In this document: one piece after another, positions 1 through 9,344 of the stretch | Numbering within the stretch: position 1 is the first letter of the stretch | How the letters are laid out: each line of letters opens with the position of its first letter | Translations under genes and position numbers: made by a program | Notes under the pieces: model-generated | Databases searched by the model: none | What the model was told of the DNA's origin: nothing | The model's input: only the letters and a program-made list of their open reading frames with translations | DNA from: Chitinophaga sp. LS1 | GTDB lineage: Bacteria > Bacteroidota > Bacteroidia > Chitinophagales > Chitinophagaceae | Length of the DNA stretch: 64,000 nt | Assembly: GCF_034274695.1 (NCBI RefSeq) | Contig: NZ_CP128362.1 | Coordinates: 7,876,501 to 7,940,500 of the forward strand | Direction: 5' to 3'

Positions 1-302
1 CCGGCCCTGGCAAACTCGGCACCATAGAGTGGGATGCAGAGATTATTAAAGATGAACCCGGTGCTATGATCGGATGGCGTTCTGCTCCGGGATCAGACCT
101 GGTAACTGCGGGCAAGATCACATTTAATGATGCGATCAGTGGCGGTACCGAAATGGAAGTGATCATAACCTATCGCCCACCAGCTGGCTATGTAGGTACA
201 GGACTGGCGTGGATACTGAATCCTGCGTTTGAAAACATGATCAGAAAAGATATTCTGAGATTTAAAAACTATGTGGAAACAGGAGAAATTACGGCACTGT
301 AA
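1..302 (+). CDS. SRPBCC-family protein, 5' end cut by window
   Basis: This is the C-terminal 99 residues of a protein whose reading frame is open from base 3, so the ATG at 66 is internal and not the true start. The visible part alternates beta strands (GTIEWDAEI, KITFNDAI, EMEVIITY) and ends in a long helix with LNPAFENMIRKDILRFKNYVE. This is the usual end of polyketide cyclase/dehydrase-like SRPBCC proteins, a helix-grip fold that binds hydrophobic ligands. The ligand cannot be inferred. The stop at 300-302 is followed by about 100 bases before the next gene. Confidence 0.6.
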   Translation, partial: GPGKLGTIEWDAEIIKDEPGAMIGWRSAPGSDLVTAGKITFNDAISGGTEMEVIITYRPPAGYVGTGLAWILNPAFENMIRKDILRFKNYVETGEITAL

Positions 303-403
303 TGCCGGGTTTCACATAATTTTCACATTCAACTGGCTGTGTCTGGCCTGATATTTGGCACACTATACATGCATTTTGTTTAACCTTATAAACTACTATT
401 TTT

Positions 404-706
404 ATGAGCACAATGAAGTTAATATACGGCGCATTAGCAGGATTGGCAGCAGGAGTTGCAATCGGAATATTGACAGCACCAGAAAGTGGTGAAGAAACAA
501 GGAAAAAGATCAGAAGGTCAGCTCATGATGTGAATAATCGGTTCAGACGTATAGTTGGAAAAGGTGCGGATGGCTTGTCAGAGCTGAAATTTATCTTCGA
601 AAACGAGACGACCGGCTTGAAAGATGATGTAAAGGAACGTGTACTGAAGATCATAGATGAAAGCAATCAATCTTATACAAAATTTAAGAAAGAGGCGCTT
701 TCCTAA
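404..706 (+). CDS. YtxH domain-containing small protein
   Basis: A 100-residue protein. The N-terminal glycine/alanine-rich hydrophobic segment (LIYGALAGLAAGVAIGIL, about residues 5-22) is followed directly by TAPESGEETRKKIR, the hallmark of the YtxH family, and then by a charged helical tail. It is probably a single-pass inner-membrane protein with a cytoplasmic coiled tail, and family members are often linked to envelope or general stress. A second in-frame ATG lies three codons in, at 413, and could be the true start. The gene stands alone and ends at a strong terminator. Confidence 0.75.
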   Translation: MSTMKLIYGALAGLAAGVAIGILTAPESGEETRKKIRRSAHDVNNRFRRIVGKGADGLSELKFIFENETTGLKDDVKERVLKIIDESNQSYTKFKKEALS

Positions 707-740
707 GAGCACATAAACGGATGGCCACGCGAATAAAATA

Positions 741-772
741 AAAAGGTCCTGCTGAGTGAGCAGGACCTTTTT
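741..772. terminator. Bidirectional hairpin terminator
   Basis: A 9-bp perfect stem (GGTCCTGCT / AGCAGGACC) with a 5-base loop is flanked by an A-run on the left and a T-run on the right. It sits between the convergent YtxH gene and the thioredoxin-like gene at 825, so it can stop transcription from both sides. Confidence 0.85.
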
Positions 773-824
773 ATTTTATAGCAAGTAAAGATTATTTTAT
801 GGAAAATAAACGAGTGAACTTTTT

Positions 825-2060
825 TTATTCCGCTAATAATGAATTCACGAGTGCATTAAATTCCTTCTTAAACGCCTCATAGTGCTCTCCCGTACCAGGA
901 CCGGAAAAACCAGTATGCACTTCCTTCACATTTCCTTTCTTATCTATAAAAATAGTCGTCGGGAAACCTTTGATTCCCGTCAACTGTGGCAATGTCTTTT
1001 CTGCTTTTTGCGGATCCCCAGGTGTTACACCTGTAATCAATACAGGATAAGTCACATCGAATCTTCTCAGAAATCCTGCAAGGGATTTCTGAGATGTTGC
1101 AAAATCAGTCGTTCTTTCATAAGAAAGACCAATTACTTCTACCCCACGGGCTTTATTTTCCTTGTACCACGTACTTAAGAAACCGGTTTCATCCATACAG
1201 TTTGGACACCAGCTACCCATCAATGTGATCACCACTACTTTGCCTGCAAAACGCTGATCATTGATGCTTACTTTTTTACCATTCATATCAGGGAAGGCAA
1301 AATCGAGGCGGTTATTCCCCGGTTTGGTAGTCGCCAGTGAACGTTCATCAGGCAATGCAGCTTTATCATCTTTGCGGGCTACCCATTGTTCTTTACCTGC
1401 GCCAATGCCGGCATAGAAGGTGCCATTTTCAAGATAACCGTCTTTTACCAATGCCGTAAAGTAGTAAGCATGAGAACCATCGAAAGTAGAGAGTTTCAGA
1501 CTATCCCCGTCTACAATGCCTTCCAGGAAACGGTAGTCGCCTGTAGACGTGAGGAAGGTTCCCGTTACTTTGCTGCCGGTTTGTTTAAATTCACCAACAG
1601 CATAAGATGAATCTGGTTTATTAGCGTTAAAGAACCAGGTAGCATAGCGACCGGTTACATTGAGTGCAGGAGGTGATTGTGCATGAAAGCGTTCTTTCAC
1701 ATTGTGTGCAGCAGTGAATGGAATCGTCACCTCTCCGGTGGGCAGATGACGCACCCATAATCCTTCCAAACCGCCATTACTGGTAACAGCTTTGAATTCA
1801 GAATCGAAGAACGGCATTTTGATGAATACAGAATCACCTTTCAGTTTTACATCGTCTACGAGCATGCGATCCTTCGCATTGAGGATATAGATCACTTTCT
1901 TATGCGCACTGTCCTTCACTTCAAAGTTAAACACGATATCTGCGCCATCTGCACGATGCAGGCTACCTTTCCAGGTACCGGCAGGCAGGTTCCCTTTTTC
2001 CAGGCTTTTACCGAACATAAATGCTGGCAGTAATGCCAGTAACCAACAATGCTTAAGCAT
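825..2060 (-). CDS. TlpA-like thioredoxin-fold protein with long N-terminal domain
   Basis: A 411-residue protein. A short hydrophobic N-terminus (HCWLLALLPAFMFG) looks like a signal peptide. Residues about 25-240 form a beta-rich region typical of the long N-terminal part of Bacteroidota TlpA/DUF4369-like proteins. The C-terminal half is a thioredoxin/redoxin domain with the active site WCPNC and the cis-Pro region KGFPTTIFID. It probably acts in the periplasm as a thiol-disulfide reductase or heme/cytochrome maturation helper; the exact substrate is unknown. It lies 39 bases downstream of the YggS-like gene on the same strand and may be co-transcribed with it. Confidence 0.75.
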   Translation of the reverse strand: MLKHCWLLALLPAFMFGKSLEKGNLPAGTWKGSLHRADGADIVFNFEVKDSAHKKVIYILNAKDRMLVDDVKLKGDSVFIKMPFFDSEFKAVTSNGGLEGLWVRHLPTGEVTIPFTAAHNVKERFHAQSPPALNVTGRYATWFFNANKPDSSYAVGEFKQTGSKVTGTFLTSTGDYRFLEGIVDGDSLKLSTFDGSHAYYFTALVKDGYLENGTFYAGIGAGKEQWVARKDDKAALPDERSLATTKPGNNRLDFAFPDMNGKKVSINDQRFAGKVVVITLMGSWCPNCMDETGFLSTWYKENKARGVEVIGLSYERTTDFATSQKSLAGFLRRFDVTYPVLITGVTPGDPQKAEKTLPQLTGIKGFPTTIFIDKKGNVKEVHTGFSGPGTGEHYEAFKKEFNALVNSLLAE

Positions 2061-2099
2061 GAGTATAGTCTATTAGTTTTGTGGGGTAAAGATAGGAAA

Positions 2100-2777
2100 T
2101 TAATACCGCGCACCAAAAAGCATGCTGCCTATACGGACCATGGTACTACCTTCTTCGAGCGCGATGGTGTAATCGCCGGACATGCCAATGGAAAGTTCTG
2201 TGAGCGCCTCCCCTTCTGGTGCAAAGGTAGCTTTAAGCTGTGTTTGCAGCCCTTTTAAGTGCCTGAATTCAGCTCTTACCTGATCGGGTTTATCAGTGTT
2301 GGTAGCCATGCCCATGAAGCCGGCAATCAGGATATTTTTGAATTTATCTGCCTGTGCTTTCCATTGCGTGAGTAGGTCGGTGAGTTCCTTCTCGTCCAGG
2401 CCGAATTTGGTCTCTTCTTCGGCAATGTGCACCTGGAGAAGGCAACGGATGGTACGATTATTTTTAGCTGCCTGTTTATTGATTTCTTCCAGCAGGCGCA
2501 GACTGTCAACTGCGTGGATCATGGAAACGAAGGGAGCGATGTATTTTACCTTGTTCGATTGGAGGTGGCCAATGAAATGCCATTCAATATCGTTTGGCAG
2601 TACAGGGTGTTTTTCCTGCAACTCCTGTACATAGTTTTCGCCAAAAATACGCTGACCGGCGTCATACAGTGCTTGTATGTCGGAGGCTGGTTTTACTTTG
2701 GAAACCGCGACGAGTTTAGCCTTATGAGGGGCCAGTTCGCCGATGATCTTGTTATAAGCGGGTAAATTTACTGACAT
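2100..2777 (-). CDS. YggS/PLPBP family pyridoxal-phosphate homeostasis protein
   Basis: A 225-residue single-domain PLP-binding TIM barrel. Visible signatures are LVAVSKVKP (the Schiff-base lysine), FGENYVQE, WHFIGHLQSNK, GFMGMATN, LSIGMSGDY and VRIGSMLFGARY, in the order and spacing of the family. Members bind PLP without catalysing a transformation and buffer PLP and amino/keto-acid pools. Length is normal and both ends are complete. Confidence 0.92.
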   Translation of the reverse strand: MSVNLPAYNKIIGELAPHKAKLVAVSKVKPASDIQALYDAGQRIFGENYVQELQEKHPVLPNDIEWHFIGHLQSNKVKYIAPFVSMIHAVDSLRLLEEINKQAAKNNRTIRCLLQVHIAEEETKFGLDEKELTDLLTQWKAQADKFKNILIAGFMGMATNTDKPDQVRAEFRHLKGLQTQLKATFAPEGEALTELSIGMSGDYTIALEEGSTMVRIGSMLFGARY

Positions 2778-2849
2778 GCCGCAAAGGTAGTAATTGTGGC
2801 CTGTGGTGGCAAGGGGGAATTCTTTTGGGTTCTTAACTTGGGGTGGGAC

Positions 2850-3179
2850 TTAGTCAATATGGCTGGCATGAGGATGATGACTCGTCATATCGGTATTATC
2901 CAATGGCGGCGTGGAATCATCCAATCCACTGAAATCGGGTCCGCTATTGTCAGGTACCGTATTATCTATAAAGGTTCCTCCATCGATATCGCCGTCTTCC
3001 TTCCCTCCTTTTCCTTTCTTCTTACCTATAGCTGTATTCAGTGATACCAAAGCAATCATAAATGCCACTGCCGCCGCTGAAGGTGCGATAAATATAAAAG
3101 GAACGGAAATAACAATCGCAAGCACTGTTATTATCAGGAAATGGGTGAAATCGTTGGAGGAATCTTGTTTATTAGACAT
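2850..3179 (-). CDS. Small two-TM protein with acidic/His tail, unknown
   Basis: A 109-residue protein of unrecognised family. Two adjoining hydrophobic stretches (about residues 13-33 and 35-50) form a hairpin in the membrane. They are followed by a Lys/Gly-rich turn (KKKGKGGKEDGD) and a tail rich in Asp, Pro and Ser that ends in HHPHASHID. The tail could be a disordered cytoplasmic region or a weak metal-binding site, but this is speculative. It lies 11 bases upstream of (before) the acyl-CoA dehydrogenase stop on the same strand and may sit in the same transcript. Confidence 0.5.
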   Translation of the reverse strand: MSNKQDSSNDFTHFLIITVLAIVISVPFIFIAPSAAAVAFMIALVSLNTAIGKKKGKGGKEDGDIDGGTFIDNTVPDNSGPDFSGLDDSTPPLDNTDMTSHHPHASHID

Positions 3180-3190
3180 AAAATTGGGTT

Positions 3191-4330
3191 TTAGCCGAGT
3201 ATACTGCGCCCGATCACGATCCGCTGCACCTCACTGGTACCTTCATAGATCTGTGTGATCTTGGCATCCCTCATCAGTCGTTCTACATGATACTCTTTCA
3301 CATAGCCATATCCACCATGTACCTGCACTGCCTCTGTCGTAACCCACATCGCTGTTTCCGAGGCAAACACTTTCGCCATCGAGCCGCTGAGGGTATAATC
3401 TTTATGTTGATCTTTTTCCCAGGCTGCCCTGAAACACAGCAACCGCGATGCTTCTATACGGGTAGCCATATCCGCCAGTTTAAACTGGATCGCCTGATGT
3501 TGACTGATTTCTTTACCGAAAGCCTTGCGTTGTTTGGAGTAGTTGACTGCTAGTTCGTAAGCGCCGGAAGCGATACCCAATGCCTGGGAAGCAATGCCGA
3601 TACGGCCACCCGCCAGTGTTTTCATGGCGAACTTAAAACCGAATCCATCTTCCCCTATCCTGTTCTGCTTAGGTACTTTTACGTCCTGGAACATAATGCT
3701 GTGGGTATCGCTACCCCTGATTCCCATTTTATTTTCCTTGGCCCCTACTGTGACACCGGGACTGTTCTTTTCTACGATCAGGGCATTGATGCCTTTGCTG
3801 CTTTTGCCAGGGTGGGTCTGAGCGATTACAAGGTACACACTTGCACTGCTACCATTCGTGATCCAGTTTTTCGTACCATTGAGGAGGTAAAAATCGCCCT
3901 TATCTTCAGCAGTGGTACGCTGTGAGGTGGCATCGGAGCCAGCTTCAGGCTCGCTGAGTAAAAATGCACCGGTGATTTCACCTGTGGCAAGGGGTACCAG
4001 GTACTGCTGTTTCTGCTCTTCTGTACCATACTGCTCCAGGCCCCAGCAGACTAATGAATTATTTACGCTCATACATACAGAGGTGGAAGCATCAATTTTG
4101 GAGATCTCTTCCATAGCCAGTACATAGGAGATCGTATCCAGGCCGGCACCTCCATATTTTGGATCTACCATCATTCCGAGAAATCCCAACTCTCCCAGTT
4201 TTTTGATCTGCGCTGCGGGGTATATTTGTTTCTCATCTCTTTCTATGACGCCTGGTAAAAGTTCATTTTGTGCGAAGTCCCGGGCTGCCTTTTGAATCAT
4301 CAGGTGCTCTTCAGTGAGTTGAAAGTCCAT
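3191..4330 (-). CDS. Acyl-CoA dehydrogenase (housekeeping copy)
   Basis: A 379-residue FAD-dependent acyl-CoA dehydrogenase of normal length. Signatures include LSEPEAGSDA (substrate/FAD loop), NGTKNWITNG, RIGIASQALGIA, the C-terminal VHGGYGYVKEYHVERLMRDAKI, and IYEGTSEVQRIVI, which carries the catalytic glutamate of short/branched-chain types. It introduces the alpha,beta double bond in fatty or branched acyl-CoAs in the cytoplasm. It is a different gene from the biosynthetic acyl-CoA dehydrogenase at 35731. Confidence 0.9.
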   Translation of the reverse strand: MDFQLTEEHLMIQKAARDFAQNELLPGVIERDEKQIYPAAQIKKLGELGFLGMMVDPKYGGAGLDTISYVLAMEEISKIDASTSVCMSVNNSLVCWGLEQYGTEEQKQQYLVPLATGEITGAFLLSEPEAGSDATSQRTTAEDKGDFYLLNGTKNWITNGSSASVYLVIAQTHPGKSSKGINALIVEKNSPGVTVGAKENKMGIRGSDTHSIMFQDVKVPKQNRIGEDGFGFKFAMKTLAGGRIGIASQALGIASGAYELAVNYSKQRKAFGKEISQHQAIQFKLADMATRIEASRLLCFRAAWEKDQHKDYTLSGSMAKVFASETAMWVTTEAVQVHGGYGYVKEYHVERLMRDAKITQIYEGTSEVQRIVIGRSILG

Positions 4331-4570
4331 GGAATTTACGTTTTGTTGGAGTTATTGATATAAACGAATTTATTGTTTTTATACTTCTGAATTCCACATT
4401 TAGTCTTTATCCATTTTTATCATGAAAATATTAAAGATTATTTGAAGATAGCTGTCCCTTATTGGAATTATTGTATGTTTTCACGCAGGTATGTATATAC
4501 CTCCACAGTGTAACCGGCCGCCCGTTCATTTAAAAACCATTAGCTTGCTAAACAGGAATAACATCCTTTT

Positions 4571-5518
4571 ATGAAAAATATTAAGATCATTGAGGTGAAA
4601 TCAGAAATTGGCGCGGGAACACGTGGCGCCAGCCTGGGTGTGGAAGCGATCAAGATAGCTGCACTGGACTTTATGAGCAACTTTTTTGTGCATTTCCCTA
4701 CTGAAACAATTGAGACAGAAAATAAGCTGCTGTTTGAACCGATAGAATCCCCTTATGCGAAAAGGATTAAAGGTACCCTGACGTTGTATGAAAGGATCAG
4801 TAAGAGTGTGTGTGAAACAGTGAAGGCGAATTGGTTTCCGGTTGTTTTATCAGGAGATCATAGTACGGCGGGAGCTACCATTGCAGGGTTGAAGATGGCG
4901 AGGCCGAAGGCGAAGATAGGAGCGATCTGGATTGACGCGCATGCGGATTTACATACGCCGTATACGACGCCTTCAGGGAATATGCATGGGATGCCGGTGG
5001 CAATTTCAATTGCGGAAGATAATCTGGAATGTAAGGTGCATGATCTGGATGATAATACAATAAAACAATGGGAGGCGCTTAAAAATATTGGTGGGATTGC
5101 GCCGAAAGTATTGCCGGAGGATATTGTGTTTATTTCATTACGTGACTATGAGAAGGAGGAAGAGGCGTTGATAAAGCAGTATGGGATGAAGGTGATAACT
5201 ACCAATGAAGTGAGGAGAAAGGGTGCGGAGCAGGTGGCGAGAGCGGTGTTCAGGTATTTGAGTGATTGCGAGTATATATATGTGTCGTTTGATGTGGATA
5301 GCTTGGATAGTTCTATTTCAAAAGGAACTGGTACACCGGTAACGAATGGACTAAGAGAGAGAGAAGTAGAGGATTTGATAGCGAAGTTTATGCAGCATAG
5401 GAAGATATGTTGTTTTGAGATAACGGAAGTGAATCCAACGTTGGATAAAGAGAATTTAATGGCGGAGATTGCCTTTAATATATTGCAGCGAAGTGTAAAT
5501 GTGTTGTTGATGAATTAG
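4571..5518 (+). CDS. Arginase/ureohydrolase family protein
   Basis: A 315-residue ureohydrolase. The manganese ligands are visible in GDHST (about residue 97), DAHAD (about 124) and SFDVDSLD (about 236), followed by KGTGTPV, which is the family's PGTGTP motif. It most likely hydrolyses arginine to ornithine and urea; formimidoylglutamase or agmatinase cannot be excluded from motifs alone. It is transcribed alone and ends 2 bases before a strong terminator. Confidence 0.82.
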   Translation: MKNIKIIEVKSEIGAGTRGASLGVEAIKIAALDFMSNFFVHFPTETIETENKLLFEPIESPYAKRIKGTLTLYERISKSVCETVKANWFPVVLSGDHSTAGATIAGLKMARPKAKIGAIWIDAHADLHTPYTTPSGNMHGMPVAISIAEDNLECKVHDLDDNTIKQWEALKNIGGIAPKVLPEDIVFISLRDYEKEEEALIKQYGMKVITTNEVRRKGAEQVARAVFRYLSDCEYIYVSFDVDSLDSSISKGTGTPVTNGLREREVEDLIAKFMQHRKICCFEITEVNPTLDKENLMAEIAFNILQRSVNVLLMN

Positions 5519-5520
5519 CC

Positions 5521-5557
5521 CAAAAAAGGCGTTTACCTGCGGTAAACGCCTTTTTTG
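5521..5557 (+). terminator. Rho-independent terminator after the arginase gene
   Basis: A perfect 10-bp stem (GGCGTTTACC / GGTAAACGCC) with a 3-base loop follows an A-run and precedes six T residues. It is only a few bases past the stop codon. Confidence 0.88.
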
Positions 5558-5562
5558 GGCGT

Positions 5563-5605
5563 GCAAGGGATTATTTTTTGACAGAGGCAAAAAATAATCC
5601 CTTGC
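5563..5605. terminator. Second hairpin: 18-bp perfect inverted repeat
   Basis: Two 18-base arms (5563-5580 and 5588-5605) are exact reverse complements around a 7-base loop. Each arm has a GC-rich outer end and a T/A-rich inner end. It lies between convergent genes, directly behind the arginase terminator, and overlaps the region just after the glucosidase stop at 5610. It probably terminates the minus-strand gene. Confidence 0.6.
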
Positions 5606-5609
5606 GTAT

Positions 5610-8225
5610 TTATCGCGGATTCGTATGCTTCATTCTGATCAGGTTCGCCACCAACCCGGTCCAACCCGTCTGGTGCGCAGCACCCAGCCCTTTCCCACTA
5701 TCTCCATGAAAATATTCATGAAATTGTATCAAATCAGCAAAATGCGGATCGCTCTGCAATTTCTCATTATTCCCAAACACCGGCCTGCGCCCATGTTCAT
5801 CCTTCCTGAATATCTTTAATAACCGATCCGCCAGCAAGGTACCCACTTCCTTCAATGAATAATAACAACCGGAAGCTGTCGGATATTCTATCCTGAAATC
5901 ATCTGTATAGAAATAGTGAAACTTACGCAAACTCTCTATCAAGAGGAAATTCATCTGTATCCACACAGGCCCCCGCCAGTTAGAATTACCTCCATAAGTG
6001 ATCGTATCACTTTCTCCCGGTACATATTTTACGATTAATTCTGTTCCATCTTCATACAGCCGATAAGGATCCGCCTCATATTTTTTAGACAAAGACCTTA
6101 TCCCATACTCACTCAAAAACTCTGTTTCATCCAGCATCCTGTACAACAACCGCTTCATCCGATGCCCACGCAATAAACTCAGCAAATGTTTATTCTCCTT
6201 CCCCTCTTCATACCACCTTGACACCAGCTGTGCCAGATCTGGCCTATGCCGCAAAAACCAGGACATGCGTTCCGCAAAAACAGGATTATTTGCCAACGCC
6301 TCTTTTGAAATTACTTCTACCGCACAAAGTGGAATCAATCCCACCATACTTCTGAACTTCAACTTCACAATACGATTATCCGGCGCCCGTAACTGATCAT
6401 AAAAGAACTCATCTTCCTCATCCCACAATCCACTATTCCCCGTACCCATACTCGCCATCGCACCAGCTATGTACATAAAATGCTCAAAAAACTTCGTCGC
6501 CATCCCATTGTACACCTTATTATGATTACACAATTCTAATGAAATGTGCAACATATTCAAGGCATACGTTGCCATCCAACTGGTCGCATCTGCCTGCTCT
6601 TCCCGAATACCATTCGGCAATGGCAGACTTCTGTCAAACGCACCTATATTATCCAATCCCAGGAAACCTCCTTCAAAAATATTACTTCCACTACTATCTT
6701 TCCTGTTCACCCACCACGTGAAATTGATGAGTAATTTATGAAACAACGCTTCGAGAAAATGATAATCCTTCTCCCCCTTTATCGCCGCATCCTGCTTGAA
6801 TACACGGTATACCGCGCCTGCATGTACAGGTGGATTCACATCTCCAAATGCCCACTCATATGCAGGAAACTCTCCTGAAGGATGCATGTACCACTCCTCA
6901 GTCAACAACAATAATTGTTGCTTTGCAAAATCCGGATCCACCATCGCCAGTGTCACACAATGGAAAGCCAGATCCCACGCCGCATACCAGGGGAACTCCC
7001 ATTTATCAGGTACGGAAATGATATCTTCATTAACAAGATGCTTCCATTCTTTATTGCGGCCATTCCAGCGTTCCGCAGGCGGTGCCGGTTGTGATGGATC
7101 GCCTTCCAGCCAGCGCTGTACTTTATAATAGTAGAACTGTTTATTCCACAGCATACCTGCTAATGCCTGACGCTGTATCAGCCTTTCATCTTCATCCTTA
7201 ATCTCTGCCTGCAATTCTTCATAGTATGCATTTGCATCTGCAATCTTCGCCGCAAAGAGATCATCAAAACCTGCAAAAGGTTGCTCCTTGGCCTTATCAG
7301 TTAATCTTAATTTAATAGTATGAGAACCATGTGCAGGCACAGAAATATCATAATGCACCGCAGCCTTCGTACCTTTTTTATCAGGATTTACAGAAGATGC
7401 ACCATGCAGGATATAATCATTGATCCCATCCTTTGCATAAGGTGTGATGGAATCTATATTATACAATCTTTTATTGTTGGATTCATTTTCACAAAACAGC
7501 ATTTCCTGCCCTCCTTCCTGATACAGGTACTGCATCTGCAATTTCTCATGATCGAACCGGATAGTAGTAGCATCCTCCTGCCACAAAGCAGGTTTATAAG
7601 GTCTGCGCCCCCACACCCATGTATTGCGGAACCACACAGTAGGTAATACTGTCAAAGGCGCGTCCTCATTACTTCTGTTATGAATCGTGATTTTGACAAG
7701 CACATCATCCATATCCTCCTTTGCATATTCTATGAAGATGTCAAAGTATTTATCTTCATTAAAAAGCCCGGTATCAATCAGCTCATACTCCTCTTCCACC
7801 TTGCTCCTCCGGGCATTCTCCTGTATCAGTTGTTGGTAAGGATATTCCTGCTGTACATATTTATACAGCATTTTCATATAGGAGTGTGTGGGTGTTGCAT
7901 CCAGGTAGTAATAGAGCTCCTTTACATCCTCCCCATGATTCCCCTCTGCATTGTTCAGTCCGAAGTAGCGTTCTTTCAGAATAGGGTCTTTCTTATTCCA
8001 GAAAGCGAGTGAAAAACACAAGTGCTGTCTTTCATCGCAAATACCCCCAATTCCTTCCTCCCCCCATCTCCACGCTTTACTCCTCGCCATATCATGCGTC
8101 GTATAATCCCATGAACTGCCGCTACCGCTATAATCTTCGCGTACAGTTCCCCATTGTCTGTCACTCACATAAGATCCCCATTTCTTCCAGCCTTGTATCT
8201 GAAGGCGTTGTTGTTCCTGATTCAT
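5610..8225 (-). CDS. GH63/MGH1-like glucosidase
   Basis: An 871-residue cytoplasmic glycoside hydrolase without a signal peptide. It starts with WGSYVSDRQWGTVREDYS and WDYTTHDMARSKAYRWGEDG-type motifs (here KAWRWGEEG). It continues with KWEFPWYAAWDLAFH and NVNPPVHAGA-like segments and ends with GGNSNWRGPVWIQMNFLL and the AAHQTGWTGLVA region, all typical of the bacterial GH63/MGH1-like (alpha/alpha)6 barrel. Family members cleave alpha-glucosides or glucosyl/mannosyl-glycerate; the substrate here is unknown. Confidence 0.82.
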   Translation of the reverse strand: MNQEQQRLQIQGWKKWGSYVSDRQWGTVREDYSGSGSSWDYTTHDMARSKAWRWGEEGIGGICDERQHLCFSLAFWNKKDPILKERYFGLNNAEGNHGEDVKELYYYLDATPTHSYMKMLYKYVQQEYPYQQLIQENARRSKVEEEYELIDTGLFNEDKYFDIFIEYAKEDMDDVLVKITIHNRSNEDAPLTVLPTVWFRNTWVWGRRPYKPALWQEDATTIRFDHEKLQMQYLYQEGGQEMLFCENESNNKRLYNIDSITPYAKDGINDYILHGASSVNPDKKGTKAAVHYDISVPAHGSHTIKLRLTDKAKEQPFAGFDDLFAAKIADANAYYEELQAEIKDEDERLIQRQALAGMLWNKQFYYYKVQRWLEGDPSQPAPPAERWNGRNKEWKHLVNEDIISVPDKWEFPWYAAWDLAFHCVTLAMVDPDFAKQQLLLLTEEWYMHPSGEFPAYEWAFGDVNPPVHAGAVYRVFKQDAAIKGEKDYHFLEALFHKLLINFTWWVNRKDSSGSNIFEGGFLGLDNIGAFDRSLPLPNGIREEQADATSWMATYALNMLHISLELCNHNKVYNGMATKFFEHFMYIAGAMASMGTGNSGLWDEEDEFFYDQLRAPDNRIVKLKFRSMVGLIPLCAVEVISKEALANNPVFAERMSWFLRHRPDLAQLVSRWYEEGKENKHLLSLLRGHRMKRLLYRMLDETEFLSEYGIRSLSKKYEADPYRLYEDGTELIVKYVPGESDTITYGGNSNWRGPVWIQMNFLLIESLRKFHYFYTDDFRIEYPTASGCYYSLKEVGTLLADRLLKIFRKDEHGRRPVFGNNEKLQSDPHFADLIQFHEYFHGDSGKGLGAAHQTGWTGLVANLIRMKHTNPR

Positions 8226-8241
8226 CGTATGCTGCTTTTAA

Positions 8242-9327
8242 TCAGTGAATGTGGAAGTAGGCCACCAGCCATCCCACCACTTCACTATAACTACGTATTC
8301 CTTTTTCCTGTTTATTAGCCTTCAGGTACTGATCATAAATCATAGAAGTATAATCATCTACCGGGCTGCTGTATCTGCGATAGAAATTCTTTAACTGATG
8401 GTAATCTTCATGCACACCAGGTACGGCTTTCTGCCACAAATTCTTCGCCATGGTCGTATCCTGCCAGCGCAACTGCCTGATACTGTACATAAACATCTCG
8501 AAATTAGCCGCGTATCTGAACCGAACATCCTTTGCATGACCTGCTACGAGGTAACCGATAAAATTAGCCTCTTCTTCCGCCCCATATCCCAATTGATGTG
8601 CCACTTCATGACAGATCGTAAATGGATGCATAAAACCCGGCGTAGTAACGTTTACCTGAGCTTCGCCGGTAAAGGGATTGAGATAGCCCCCTACATTCAT
8701 ATAATTCATCCAGGTTCCATACAGGGAAGTCTTGAGACAGGGATGCGTATATTTCAGCACCGGCCATTGTTTTGCCGCCTGATCATAGGCGACTACAGCC
8801 CGCTGAAAGAGCTGTGCGCTGTCCGCGCCCGGGCGTGTGGCGTTGAGTGTATCCCCCATTTCTATCCTGTTGGCATTTACCTGTTGCAACAGGGTATCTG
8901 CCAGTTTGTACAATTGCTCCGTACCGTACTCATTCACTTGTAGTTGCATATCTTTCTCCAGGGAGTAGCGGTCATAGTTAAAACCCCACAATACCAGAAA
9001 AGCCAGATATAATGTCAAAACAGCACTTATTCCCTTCAGAAAGTATAAAAAACTTTCCTTCCATTGGGTTTTGATCAGTTTATAACATAATTTTAACAAA
9101 TAAATGCTACCTGTTATAACCCAGGCGGCATAAATTACGTCGCCAACACTAAAGAGTATGGATCCCAATGCCACCCTTAATAAGTTACTTATCCAAAAGT
9201 AGAACCTATGAAAATACCACCCTTCAAAATGATGGCTGAATGCGAGCAGCCCCTTCAAAATGATGATGCACAATATTGTTACCAAAATACGTACTCCTGT
9301 GTGCCTTATCTTTGTAATTGTATCCAT
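8242..9327 (-). CDS. DUF3810 membrane zinc-peptidase-like protein
   Basis: A 361-residue protein with three predicted N-terminal membrane segments (about residues 10-28, 45-75 and 95-115), then a soluble domain with HEVAH followed by GAEEEANFIGYL, an HExxH plus downstream-glutamate zinc site. This matches the DUF3810 family, common in Bacteroidota and assumed to be membrane metallopeptidases. No substrate is known. It lies 16 bases upstream of the glucosidase on the same strand and shares a divergent intergenic space of only 17 bases with the kinase-like gene at 9345. Confidence 0.8.
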   Translation of the reverse strand: MDTITKIRHTGVRILVTILCIIILKGLLAFSHHFEGWYFHRFYFWISNLLRVALGSILFSVGDVIYAAWVITGSIYLLKLCYKLIKTQWKESFLYFLKGISAVLTLYLAFLVLWGFNYDRYSLEKDMQLQVNEYGTEQLYKLADTLLQQVNANRIEMGDTLNATRPGADSAQLFQRAVVAYDQAAKQWPVLKYTHPCLKTSLYGTWMNYMNVGGYLNPFTGEAQVNVTTPGFMHPFTICHEVAHQLGYGAEEEANFIGYLVAGHAKDVRFRYAANFEMFMYSIRQLRWQDTTMAKNLWQKAVPGVHEDYHQLKNFYRRYSSPVDDYTSMIYDQYLKANKQEKGIRSYSEVVGWLVAYFHIH

Positions 9328-9344
9328 ACTAATCAGCGCGTAAA